Part shown: positions 8,867 to 16,201 of the stretch, piece after piece
How positions within the stretch are numbered: the stretch's first letter is position 1
Layout: every line of letters begins with the position of its first letter
Assembly: GCF_001484605.1 (NCBI RefSeq)
Contig: NZ_CP013747.1
Location: 3,596,001-3,660,000, forward strand
DNA length: 64,000 bases
Source of the DNA: Pseudarthrobacter sulfonivorans
GTDB taxonomy: Bacteria; Actinomycetota; Actinomycetes; Actinomycetales; Micrococcaceae
Reading direction: 5' to 3'
Made by a program: the position numbers and the translations under genes
The notes under the pieces: generated by a model
What the model was told of the DNA's origin: nothing
What the model saw: the letters and a program-made list of their open reading frames with translations, nothing else
Databases searched by the model: none

Positions 8867-9349
8867 CTATTTCTCGATTACTTGGGACGTTCTAGAAGGA
8901 AGTTTTTGGGACGCCTGGCAGTCCTGGCAGATGCCCTGGTACATCACGTCGGCGATCTGGATGGTCATCGGCTTGGAGTTCTCATCCCAGTGCGGCGTGA
9001 GGCAGGGCGCGTGCCCGACGGCGCATTCGACGTCCTCCACGCGGCCGCAGCTGATGCAGATGGCGTGGTGGTGGTTGTCACCGACGCGGGTCTCGTACAG
9101 GGCGGGGGAATGCGGTGGCTCGAAGCGGCGCAGCATGTGCAGATCGGTCAGGTCGCCGAGGACCACGTATACCGATTGCGCGGTCAGCTCCGGAAGTTCG
9201 GTGCGCGCGGCGGCCAGGATGCTCTCCGCAGGGGAGTGCGGATGATGTTCGACAGCGGTCAGCACGGCGAGCCGCTGTTTGGTCACCCGGCGGCCGTGGG
9301 CACGCAGGGCGGCAGCCCATGCATCGTGGCCGCCAAAGTGTTCCGTCAT
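8867..9349 (-). CDS. furA: Fur-family peroxide/iron-responsive repressor
   Basis: A 160-residue Fur/PerR-type metalloregulator. The N-terminal winged helix (RRVTKQRLAVLTAVEHHPHS) is followed by the metal-sensing part with HHHAICISCGRVEDVEC and a C-terminal CQDC pair that would bind structural zinc. It sits directly upstream of the catalase, as FurA does next to catalase-peroxidase in actinobacteria. A palindrome just upstream of its start is a good self-regulation site. Which metal or oxidant it senses cannot be told from sequence. Confidence 0.92.
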   Translation of the reverse strand: MTEHFGGHDAWAAALRAHGRRVTKQRLAVLTAVEHHPHSPAESILAAARTELPELTAQSVYVVLGDLTDLHMLRRFEPPHSPALYETRVGDNHHHAICISCGRVEDVECAVGHAPCLTPHWDENSKPMTIQIADVMYQGICQDCQASQKLPSRTSQVIEK

Positions 9350-9364
9350 GCTTCTATTGAAGCA

Positions 9365-9389
9365 CTTATTATGAGTCGATCACAATAAG
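9365..9389. promoter_or_regulatory. Fur/PerR-type operator
   Basis: Arms CTTATTATGA (9365-9374) and TCACAATAAG (9380-9389) pair at 9 of 10 positions around a 5-base spacer. It is AT-rich in GC-rich surroundings, lies 16 bp upstream of the Fur-family ATG, and overlaps the stop codon of the gene upstream. Confidence 0.75.
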
Positions 9390-10144
9390 GCTTGGCTTAC
9401 CTTCGGCAGGTCCAGGAATTCCTGCATGGGGTTGCGGGATTCTCCTGCCGAGCGGCCCATGGCATGGACTTCCAGGCCGCCGGGTCCGGGTTCCGGCACC
9501 ACGCAGCTCAGCCCGGTGACGCCGGGGCGGGTTGCCAGGCCCTCGACGGCGGCGGCCAGCGCCAGCAGGTGGCCGGGTGTCAGGCCGGGACCGCCCGACG
9601 CCGGCGGCAACGCCGGCGCGAGCACGGTGTGGTGCGCCCCGGCCTTGAAATTCGGGGTCCTGGCAGTGAGTTCCGGGAGGGTGCCGTCCACCGGCGGGAC
9701 GGGTTCTGGCGGGCGCGCAACAGCCAGCCGGCGCAGGGCGGTGCGGAGGCCGCCGTCGTACTCTTTGAGCTCTTCCGCTGCGGCCGGCAGCCTGCGCTGA
9801 ACGGGAAGGCGCAGCTGTTCGCCGGGCGTGACCGGCTCGGCGTCCCAGCGCCCGAAGACGTGGAACGTGGGCGTGGAGGATTCCGCTTCCGGTTCGCCGA
9901 TGGCCGCGCCGATGGGGTGCCACTGGTGCGCAAACACCACGGTGCAGCGGCCGGCACCCAGAACTTCGGCGAGGGCCTGCCGGGCGGTGTTGTGGCAATG
10001 GAGCCAGTCGGTGGCGGAGCGGAGATCGAACGCCATGGCCGGATTCGTGAGCCTGATCAGGAGATGGCCGGCGTTCAGGGCGGTCCGGGGCCGGGCAACC
10101 TCCCAGAAAGCCGAGGCAAAAAGCAGCCGCCTGGACACATGCAT
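9380..10144 (-). CDS. Conserved hypothetical protein
   Basis: A 254-residue soluble protein I do not recognise. The start ATG 10144 has a strong AAAGGAG site seven bases upstream, which supports the frame over an overlapping frame on the same strand. Visible features are a HCHNTARQALAEVLG segment, a VFAHQWHPIGAAIGEPEAE segment with conserved-looking histidines, and a Pro/Ala-rich middle. There is no signal peptide or membrane segment. It precedes the fur-katA pair but the fur operator and promoter lie at its 3' end, so it need not belong to the same regulon. Confidence 0.75.
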   Translation of the reverse strand: MHVSRRLLFASAFWEVARPRTALNAGHLLIRLTNPAMAFDLRSATDWLHCHNTARQALAEVLGAGRCTVVFAHQWHPIGAAIGEPEAESSTPTFHVFGRWDAEPVTPGEQLRLPVQRRLPAAAEELKEYDGGLRTALRRLAVARPPEPVPPVDGTLPELTARTPNFKAGAHHTVLAPALPPASGGPGLTPGHLLALAAAVEGLATRPGVTGLSCVVPEPGPGGLEVHAMGRSAGESRNPMQEFLDLPKVSQALL

Positions 10145-10247
10145 AAGCCGACTCCTTTCCCCCGCCTGAGGATACCAAGCGCATGGCCCGACGGGCCTAC
10201 ACTGACCATATGGGCTCCGCCTCGGCTAGCTATGAACCGGTGACAAG

Positions 10248-11054
10248 GTGTTTCGCGTTGACGTGAAAGGCCTCTCGGTGGCCTACGAACGGGTCGGCGA
10301 GGGGCCGGCGCTGGTGCTGTTGCATGGCTTTTCAATCGATTCACGCATGTGGAGGCCTCAGATCGAGGCCCTGAAGGGGCAGTTCACAGTGTTCGCCTGG
10401 GACGCTCCCGGTGCAGGCCGCTCCTCCGATCCTCCGGACCCCTATGGACTGGCGGACTGGGCGGATTGCCTTGCGGCTTGCCTCAGTTCTGTCGGGCTTG
10501 AACGGGCGCACATCGCTGGCCTGTCCTGGGGAGGGATTCTAGCGCAGGAGTTCTACAGGCGTCACTCCCCGTTCGTGGAGTCGCTGATCCTGGCCGGCAC
10601 CTACGCCGGATGGGAAGGCTCACTTCCCCAGCCCATTCCCCAGGAGCGACTAGCCGCCTGCCTTCGGGATGCTTCGTTGCCGCCGGAGGACTTTGTAGCG
10701 AAGTATCTTCCATCGATGTTCAGCCGTTCCCCGAACCCGCAAGCCTTCGAGGAATTGGCGGGCATCATGCGCGGCTTCCACCCCTCCGGCTTCCGGCTGA
10801 TGGCCATGGCATCCGCTGTGGACACCCGGAACATCCTGCCGACAATAACCGTTCCCACGCTGCTGCTGTGGGGTGAGTCGGACGAACGATCGCCGATCGC
10901 TGTTGCCCACGCGCTGCTCAAGGAGATTGCCGGCTCACGGCTTGCGCTCATCCCCAAGGCAGGGCACGTGAGCAATCTGGAAAACCCGGAGGCATTCAGC
11001 AAGGAGATTCGAAACTTCTGCCTCACGACCCCGCGTTCGTCGCTGTCCAGCTGA
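10248..11054 (+). CDS. Alpha/beta-fold hydrolase
   Basis: A 268-residue alpha/beta hydrolase. The oxyanion motif LLHGFS (near 24-29), the nucleophile elbow GLSWGG with its serine, the acidic residue in WGESDERSP and the histidine in AGHVSNLENP are all in order, giving an intact Ser-Asp-His triad. The cap region is short. Substrate is unknown; the general 3-oxoadipate enol-lactonase/haloperoxidase-like group fits. The GTG start is the best available but lacks a strong ribosome site. Confidence 0.85.
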   Translation: MFRVDVKGLSVAYERVGEGPALVLLHGFSIDSRMWRPQIEALKGQFTVFAWDAPGAGRSSDPPDPYGLADWADCLAACLSSVGLERAHIAGLSWGGILAQEFYRRHSPFVESLILAGTYAGWEGSLPQPIPQERLAACLRDASLPPEDFVAKYLPSMFSRSPNPQAFEELAGIMRGFHPSGFRLMAMASAVDTRNILPTITVPTLLLWGESDERSPIAVAHALLKEIAGSRLALIPKAGHVSNLENPEAFSKEIRNFCLTTPRSSLSS

Positions 11055-11126
11055 CGGCGGGTCCCTCGGCTTCCCCGACCGGCGCGACACGGTCCAGGAA
11101 GATAGCTGCGCCATTAGGGTTGCAGG

Positions 11127-12398
11127 GTGGGGAAACTGCTGGCCGATATCACACCGCTCCGGGAGAGCCCGGCCTTCCGCCGGCTCTGGCTGGGTTCCGC
11201 CGTCTCGGCCGTGGGGAGCCAGCTCACGCTGGTGGCCGTGAGCCTGGAGGTATACCGGCTCACGCAGGACAGTTTCTATGTGGGACTGCTGGGTGTGTTT
11301 GCGCTGGTGCCGCTGGTGTTCGGCGGCCTGCTGGGCGGCTCCATCGCCGACTCCCACAACCGCCGCACGGTGGCGCTCCTGGCAACCTCTGTCCTGTGGC
11401 TGACCACCGGCCTGATCGCGCTGCAGTCCTGGCTGCAGCTGGGAAACGTCTGGATTCTCTACCTCCTGGTGGCGCTGCAAAGCGGTGCCCAGGCCATCAA
11501 CCAGCCGGCCCGCAGTGCCATCATCCCCACGCTTATCCGCAAGGAACTGCTTCCCGCGGCCAACGCGCTCAGCATGATGTCGTTCGGGTTGGCCTTGACG
11601 GTGGGACCCCTGCTGGCGGGGGTGCTGGTGGCGTGGGTGGGCTTCGGCTGGACGTACACCATCGACTTCATCAGCTTCGCGTTTGTGCTCTGGGCAGTCT
11701 TCAGGCTGCCGTCCATGCCTCCCTCAGGAAGTGCCGGGCGGGCCGGGATCCGGTCTGTCATCGAGGGGTTCCGGTTCCTGGGCACCCGGCCCAACCTGCG
11801 GATGACCTTCATCATCGACCTCGTGGCCATGATCCTGGCCCAGCCGCGCGCGCTGATGCCCGCCATCGGTGCGCTGATGATCGGCGGCGGCGAAACCACG
11901 GTGGGCATCCTGCTGGCCTCCAGCGCGGTGGGGGCGTTCCTGGCCGGCCTGTTTTCGGGGCCGCTCGGCCATGTCCGGTGGCAGGGGAGTGCCGTGGTGT
12001 GGTCGGTGATGGGCTGGGGCGCCTCGATTGCGGGCTTCGGTGTGGTGGTGCTCCTGGCAGGACGGACGGACGACGGCGGGGTCACAGTTTGGCTGGTCCC
12101 GGCGGCTTTGTGTTGCGCCCTGGCCGGAATCGCAGACTCCATCAGTGCCGTTTTCCGCAACACCATCCTGCAGGCGGCCGCGCCGGACCACCTGCGGGGA
12201 CGGCTGCAGGGGGTCTTCATTGTGGTGGTGGCCGGTGGGCCGCGAGTGGGTGACCTGCTGGCAGGCGGCGGGACTAAGATTCTCAGTGAGGGCTGGGTCC
12301 TGCTCTTGGGCGGGGTTTTGTGCATCGCGGTTGCCTGGCTGGCGGCACAGCTGCAGCCGGGCTTCCGGCAGTACGATGCCCGCGACCCGGTGCCATAG
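11127..12398 (+). CDS. MFS exporter, EntS-like
   Basis: A 423-residue twelve-segment transporter. The DSHNRRTV loop after the second segment, the NQPARSAIIPTLI segment and the late DHLRGRLQGV segment are typical of the EntS (enterobactin exporter) branch of MFS drug/siderophore exporters. No siderophore genes are near, so the cargo is open. GTG start with a weak ribosome site. Confidence 0.88.
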   Translation: MGKLLADITPLRESPAFRRLWLGSAVSAVGSQLTLVAVSLEVYRLTQDSFYVGLLGVFALVPLVFGGLLGGSIADSHNRRTVALLATSVLWLTTGLIALQSWLQLGNVWILYLLVALQSGAQAINQPARSAIIPTLIRKELLPAANALSMMSFGLALTVGPLLAGVLVAWVGFGWTYTIDFISFAFVLWAVFRLPSMPPSGSAGRAGIRSVIEGFRFLGTRPNLRMTFIIDLVAMILAQPRALMPAIGALMIGGGETTVGILLASSAVGAFLAGLFSGPLGHVRWQGSAVVWSVMGWGASIAGFGVVVLLAGRTDDGGVTVWLVPAALCCALAGIADSISAVFRNTILQAAAPDHLRGRLQGVFIVVVAGGPRVGDLLAGGGTKILSEGWVLLLGGVLCIAVAWLAAQLQPGFRQYDARDPVP

Positions 12399-12406
12399 GG
12401 CCATGC

Positions 12407-12460
12407 CTTGTTGGGGCAACTTGTCGGGGCAACTTTGTCAGGGCGACTTTGTCAGGGCGA
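12407..12460. repeat. Four tandem 13-14-bp repeats upstream of htpX
   Basis: Units starting near 12407, 12420, 12433 and 12447 follow the pattern (C)TTTGTCNGGGC(A/G)AC. They fill the gap between the exporter stop and the htpX ribosome site. Confidence 0.8.
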
Positions 12461-12475
12461 CGTGGAGGAGTGGAC

Positions 12476-13342
12476 GTGCACAAGCATTACAACGGCCTGA
12501 AAACTGCGGCGCTCTTCGGCGTCCTGTGGGCGGTGCTCCTGGGCCTGGGCGGACTGATCGGGATCAATACCCGGAGCTCAGCGCCCATCTGGATCATGGC
12601 CCTCATCGGCGTGGCCACCACCGCGTACGGCTACTGGAACAGCGACAAGATCGCCATCCGTTCCATGCAGGCCTACCCCGTCACGGAGGCCCAGGCGCCA
12701 CAGCTCTACCAGATTGTCCGGGAGCTCTCCGTCCGGGCCAACCAGCCGATGCCTCGCATCTACCTCTCACCCACCATGAACCCGAACGCGTTCGCCACCG
12801 GCCGGAATCCCAAAAACGCCGCCGTGTGCTGCACCGAAGGGATCCTGCAGCTGCTCGATGCCCGCGAGCTGCGCGGGGTCCTGGGGCACGAGCTGATGCA
12901 CGTGTACAACCGGGACATCCTCACGTCCTCGGTGGCAGCCGCGGTGGCCGGCGTCATCACATCCGTGGGCCAGATGCTGCTGTTCTTCGGCGGCGACCGG
13001 CGCAACTCCAACCCGCTGGCCATGCTGGCGATGGCCCTTTTGGCACCGTTCGCGGCGTCCCTGATCCAGCTCGCCATCTCCAGGACCCGCGAGTACGACG
13101 CCGACGAGGACGGTTCGCAGCTCACCGGAGATCCGCTGGCGCTCGCCTCAGCCCTGCGCAAGATTGAGCAGGGGGTCCGGATCGCGCCGCTGCCGCAGGA
13201 GCAGAAGCTGGTCAACACCTCGCACCTGATGATCGCCAACCCGTTCCGCGGCGGGGCGATGACCAAGTTGTTCGCCACGCACCCGCCCATGAAGGAGCGG
13301 ATCGCCCGGCTGGAACGGATTGCCGGCCGGCCGCTTAACTGA
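12476..13342 (+). CDS. htpX: Membrane zinc metalloprotease HtpX
   Basis: A 288-residue M48 peptidase that degrades misfolded membrane proteins. Two hydrophobic segments open the protein, the zinc motif GHELMHVYNRD follows in the middle, two more hydrophobic segments come next, and the third zinc ligand is the glutamate in TREYDADEDG. The start is placed at GTG 12476, 5 bases after AGGAG, which gives the normal HtpX length; an in-frame start at 12320 would lie inside the upstream gene and add an unlikely Arg/Gly-rich leader. Confidence 0.93.
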   Translation: MHKHYNGLKTAALFGVLWAVLLGLGGLIGINTRSSAPIWIMALIGVATTAYGYWNSDKIAIRSMQAYPVTEAQAPQLYQIVRELSVRANQPMPRIYLSPTMNPNAFATGRNPKNAAVCCTEGILQLLDARELRGVLGHELMHVYNRDILTSSVAAAVAGVITSVGQMLLFFGGDRRNSNPLAMLAMALLAPFAASLIQLAISRTREYDADEDGSQLTGDPLALASALRKIEQGVRIAPLPQEQKLVNTSHLMIANPFRGGAMTKLFATHPPMKERIARLERIAGRPLN

Positions 13343-13397
13343 GGCTGACTGACCGACCCGGGCGCCGCCGTCGTACTTTCACCCGGGACACGCAAAA

Positions 13398-13438
13398 ACG
13401 CCGGCGCTGCCCGTATTCCGGTAGCGCCGGCGTCTTTT
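13398..13438. terminator. Bidirectional terminator between htpX and yajQ
   Basis: Perfect 11-bp arms ACGCCGGCGCT (13398-13408) and its complement (13423-13433), preceded by AAAAA and followed by CTTTT, between converging genes. Confidence 0.88.
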
Positions 13439-13483
13439 GTCAGCGGCAGAATTTTTGCGCCTCGAAAACGAGGGCTTGGTCCG

Positions 13484-13975
13484 CTAGCTGCGGAAGTTGA
13501 CGAACTGCAGGTCCGCCTCGTCAAAGTCCTTCAGCAGCGCCATGACGGACTGCAGGTCATCGCGGGACTTGGAGGAGACGCGGAGTTCGTCGCCCTGGAT
13601 CTGGGATTTGACGCCCTTGGGGCCCTCATCGCGGATCAGCTTGTTGATCTTCTTGGCCAGGTCCTGCTCGATGCCTTCCTTGATGGAGGCTTCGAGGCGG
13701 AATTCCTTGCCGGAGGGGTAAGGCTCGCCGGTGTCCAGGGACTTCAGGGAGATGCCGCGGCGGATCAGCTTGGACTGGAGGACGTCCAGCACGGCGAGGA
13801 CACGTTCCTCCGAGTTCGCCTTCATCAGGATCTTCTCGCCGCTGAAGTCGACCTCGGCGCCGACGCCCTTGAAGTCGTAGCGCTGGACCAGTTCCTTCTG
13901 TGCCTGGTTCAGCGCGTTGGCCACCTCCTGCTTGTCCACTTTGCTTACGACGTCGAACGTTGACTCGCCTGCCAT
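13484..13975 (-). CDS. yajQ: YajQ-family nucleotide-binding protein
   Basis: A 163-residue DUF520/YajQ protein, the standard family length. The family N terminus STFDVVSKVDKQEV and the ELVQRYDFKG block are present, with the LIRRGISLKSL and KFVKSQIQ-like regions later. Some family members bind cyclic di-GMP or nucleotides; the role in actinobacteria is not settled. Start ATG 13975 follows AAGGAGA by three bases, ruling out the upstream in-frame start at 14035. Confidence 0.95.
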   Translation of the reverse strand: MAGESTFDVVSKVDKQEVANALNQAQKELVQRYDFKGVGAEVDFSGEKILMKANSEERVLAVLDVLQSKLIRRGISLKSLDTGEPYPSGKEFRLEASIKEGIEQDLAKKINKLIRDEGPKGVKSQIQGDELRVSSKSRDDLQSVMALLKDFDEADLQFVNFRS

Positions 13976-14165
13976 GATTCTCCTTGTGCCGGTGGTTGCC
14001 CTGACATTGGCTCTGCAGGGCGTGGATCTCTGCATTCCAGCCTAATACGGATGCCCCGGCCGTGGCTTGTTCCGCATTCACAGTTCCCTCACAGCGGACG
14101 CACTGCGGGAACGAAGCCGGTCAGCGCAGAGTTGAACGAGTTGGAAGTAGGTCGAAGGGAAAGCC

Positions 14166-14420
14166 ATGCAACACAACGCCGTCCGTTATGTCACGCGATC
14201 CACCGCCGCAGCCGCCGGCGCCGTCGCCACCGCCGCGACCTCAGTTGCCGCAGCAGCGATCGCTGCCTCCATCGTGTTCAGCCCGGTGCCGGACGCCTCG
14301 TCCCGCATGGACGGTGTGCACGCGGACTTGCTGCGGGCCGTCCAGCTGAACCAGATCACCGAGGAACAGGCCGTGAAGTTCGAGGCCAAGCTGGCCGAAC
14401 GGATTCTCGGCGACGCCTAA
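14166..14420 (+). CDS. Small hypothetical protein with hydrophobic N-terminal segment
   Basis: An 84-residue ORF. A basic N terminus is followed by an Ala-rich hydrophobic stretch (residues 14-40) like an uncleaved signal or single membrane anchor, then a short soluble helix (ITEEQAVKFEAKLAERIL). GAAGGGAAA lies eight bases upstream of the ATG. No family is recognised. It sits between yajQ and tRNA-Tyr. Confidence 0.5.
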   Translation: MQHNAVRYVTRSTAAAAGAVATAATSVAAAAIAASIVFSPVPDASSRMDGVHADLLRAVQLNQITEEQAVKFEAKLAERILGDA

Positions 14421-14602
14421 GTCCCCGGTTTTTCCGCGGAATTGCAGCACTTTTGGCAGCGTTTTCAGGGGTCTACAGCCTCGATTCGATGTTTCGGCAG
14501 AAGTTCTGTAAAGTTGTCTTGCCCGCGGTTACTGGAAGCGGAACGGCCCGGAAACGGACGTTCTGAACACTGCAGCCGGGGGTGATCTTCTTTTTGAAGT
14601 TC

Positions 14603-14684
14603 GGCAGATTACCCGAGCGGCCAAAGGGGGCTGACTGTAAATCAGCTGGCAACGCCTACGGGGGTTCGAATCCCTCATCTGCCA
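14603..14684 (+). tRNA. tRNA-Tyr(GTA)
   Basis: Acceptor stem GGCAGAT (14603-14609) pairs with ATCTGCC (14677-14683). The anticodon loop CTGTAAA holds GTA at 14637-14639 closed by GCTGA/TCAGC. A long variable arm makes it a class II tRNA, as expected for bacterial tRNA-Tyr. The T arm reads GGTTCGAATCC. Its 3' end borders an integrase remnant pointing at it, so it is probably the attachment site of the former element. Confidence 0.95.
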
Positions 14685-14749
14685 CCGCCCCGGATTCTAG
14701 GGGAATTTAGACCCGTTCGTATCTCTTCGGAGGTGCGGGCGGGTCTTTT

Positions 14750-15406
14750 TTACTTCCCGGTGATCACACTTGTGAGCACACCTTGGCTTTTCTTTGACAT
14801 CGGCAGCAGTGAGGACGCACCTTCCGCAGCGTTGTGGGCGGCGTCTCCCACCATGTGCGCGTACAGGTCGCGGGTGATCTGGCTGTTGCTGTGTCCCATG
14901 GTCTTGGACACAATGGCCATGTCCTGCCCCGAGGCCAGCATTAGAGACGCGTGGAGGTGGCGGAGGTCATGGAAGCGCATGTGCGGGAGGCCCAGCTTCT
15001 CCACCATCAGCTCGAAGAGTTTGGACGGGTAGCCCGGGCGGAGCTGGCTGCCGTCCTCGTACGTGAACACGCGGCCCGAGTCCTGATAGGCGTCTCCTCA
15101 TGCCTCGCGTTCCTGCCCCTGCTGGAACTGCCACGTCAGAAGAGCGGCGACGGCCCGGTCTGACAGTGCGACCACGCGGTCCTGTCCGGCATCCGTTTTG
15201 ATTGTGCCCTCCACTACTTCCTTGCCTACCTGTACAAGCTGCACACAGACAACCAGGCGGCGGGCGGCAAGGTCTACGTCCTGCCAGCGGAGGCCGCACA
15301 GTTCACCGCGGCGCATACCGGAGAGGATGGCCACCTCAAACAGTGCGCCCAGCCGGTGCTCAGTGGCGGCGTCCAGGACGACCGCTCCATCTACTACTGG
15401 AAGCAC
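14750..15406 (-). pseudogene. Tyrosine-recombinase integrase, broken by an in-frame TGA and 5' truncated
   Basis: The same minus-strand frame encodes the N-terminal part of the catalytic domain (SGMRRGELCGLRWQDVD, first catalytic Arg) upstream of 15098 and the remainder (HDLRHLHAS, MGHSNSQITRDLYAH with Arg, His and Tyr) to TAA 14750. The two are separated only by TGA at 15098-15100, where related integrases carry Trp (EWGDAY), so a single G-to-A change explains it. The DNA-binding N terminus is missing; homology fades at about 15385. The element was probably inserted at the adjacent tRNA-Tyr. Confidence 0.85.
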
Positions 15407-15856
15407 GTCTACGAGCGGAACACCGAAGGACTCTACCTACCCAACGGCGCCTTCGCCTTAGCGGCAACCCTCGCCGGACTGCCGATGGACTGGTCCGCCT
15501 ACAACCCCACCATCCACGCCCGGGAATCCCGCCACAACCCAATCGGGGCCCTCGTGACTAATCCCCGCCGATTCAAGGACACCGCGGCCAGCGTGCCCGA
15601 GTTCAGCGCCCTCATGAACGCCCAGGTCCGAGCCACGCTGCCATGCAACGGAGGGACCGAATGGATGGCCGAAGACCATCGTCTCCAGCAACGGGCAGCC
15701 GAGCTGTGCCGCCCGTGCGCCCTCCTGGTATTGTGCTGCACCTAGGCCATCACCGCTGGGGAAAGAACCGGCATCTGGGGCCAACATCTGGTCTCTGTTC
15801 ATCTGGCCCTGGCTTCCTGCCGACGGGTCGAGGGCATGCTGACGCCGCCCTGTTAA
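15356..15856 (+). pseudogene. WhiB-like protein, broken by an in-frame TAG
   Basis: The plus frame encodes a protein whose C-terminal half has the iron-sulfur cysteine pattern C-x20-C-x2-C-x5-C (LPCNGG ... ELCRPCALLVLC). An amber codon at 15743-15745 interrupts it; the same frame continues with AITAGERTGIWGQ, the WhiB glycine-tryptophan turn, to TAA 15854-15856. The N-terminal segment (YERNTEGLYLPNGAFALAAT) is not recognised and the first ~10 codons run antisense into the integrase remnant, so the true 5' end is lost. Host and phage WhiB proteins are redox-sensing transcription factors; this copy is likely dead. Confidence 0.65.
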
Positions 15857-16201
15857 TAACAAAGCCGAGTCAATGGTCGCGTCGGTTTTAAAGCACTTTG
15901 AAAGTATTAGAGCCCGCCACGTCTGCCTACCGCTGACCAACGGACGAATGGAAAGACTACAGTCGATTTTTGTTGATATTGATCTTGGCTCCTTCAGATG
16001 AAGAGATATTTCACCATCGGGACCAGGCCCCTGAGAAAGCCCATTTTTGAACCGCGTGGTCAGGCATCCCCCGTTGACAGAGACGTGCTTCTGCCAGTGC
16101 GGCGCATGTATCGGTCACAGGCCGCCCTTTTCGTTACGGAGGCTTGCTTGACACCCAAACGCCAACCCACCGGCGGCGCGCACAACGCTGCTGACGCCAC
16201 A
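15857..16201. other. 345-bp gap without a recognisable gene
   Basis: Lies between the WhiB-like remnant and the 3' end of the acyltransferase gene. I see no tRNA, strong hairpin or credible reading frame; base composition is less GC-rich than the chromosome backbone around it. Probably leftover mobile-element DNA. Confidence 0.5.

Noticed and set aside
7501..8895. 464-residue plus-strand frame opposite the catalase gene
   Set aside because: Low-complexity Val/Gly/Arg composition and exact antisense of a fully conserved catalase; a high-GC shadow frame.
9369..10184. 271-residue overlapping minus-strand frame at the hypothetical gene
   Set aside because: Arg/Pro-rich composition and no ribosome site, while the overlapping 254-residue frame has AAAGGAG at the right distance.
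14660..14690. Search for a second tRNA-Tyr 3' end as attR
   Set aside because: No repeat of the TTCGAATCCCTCATCTGCC segment was noticed up to 20 kb, so the outer boundary of the island cannot be set.
15098..15100. Recoded TGA (selenocysteine or Trp) in the integrase
   Set aside because: No SECIS-like structure is evident, the 5' end is also missing and the neighbouring WhiB-like gene has a different stop; simple decay is enough.
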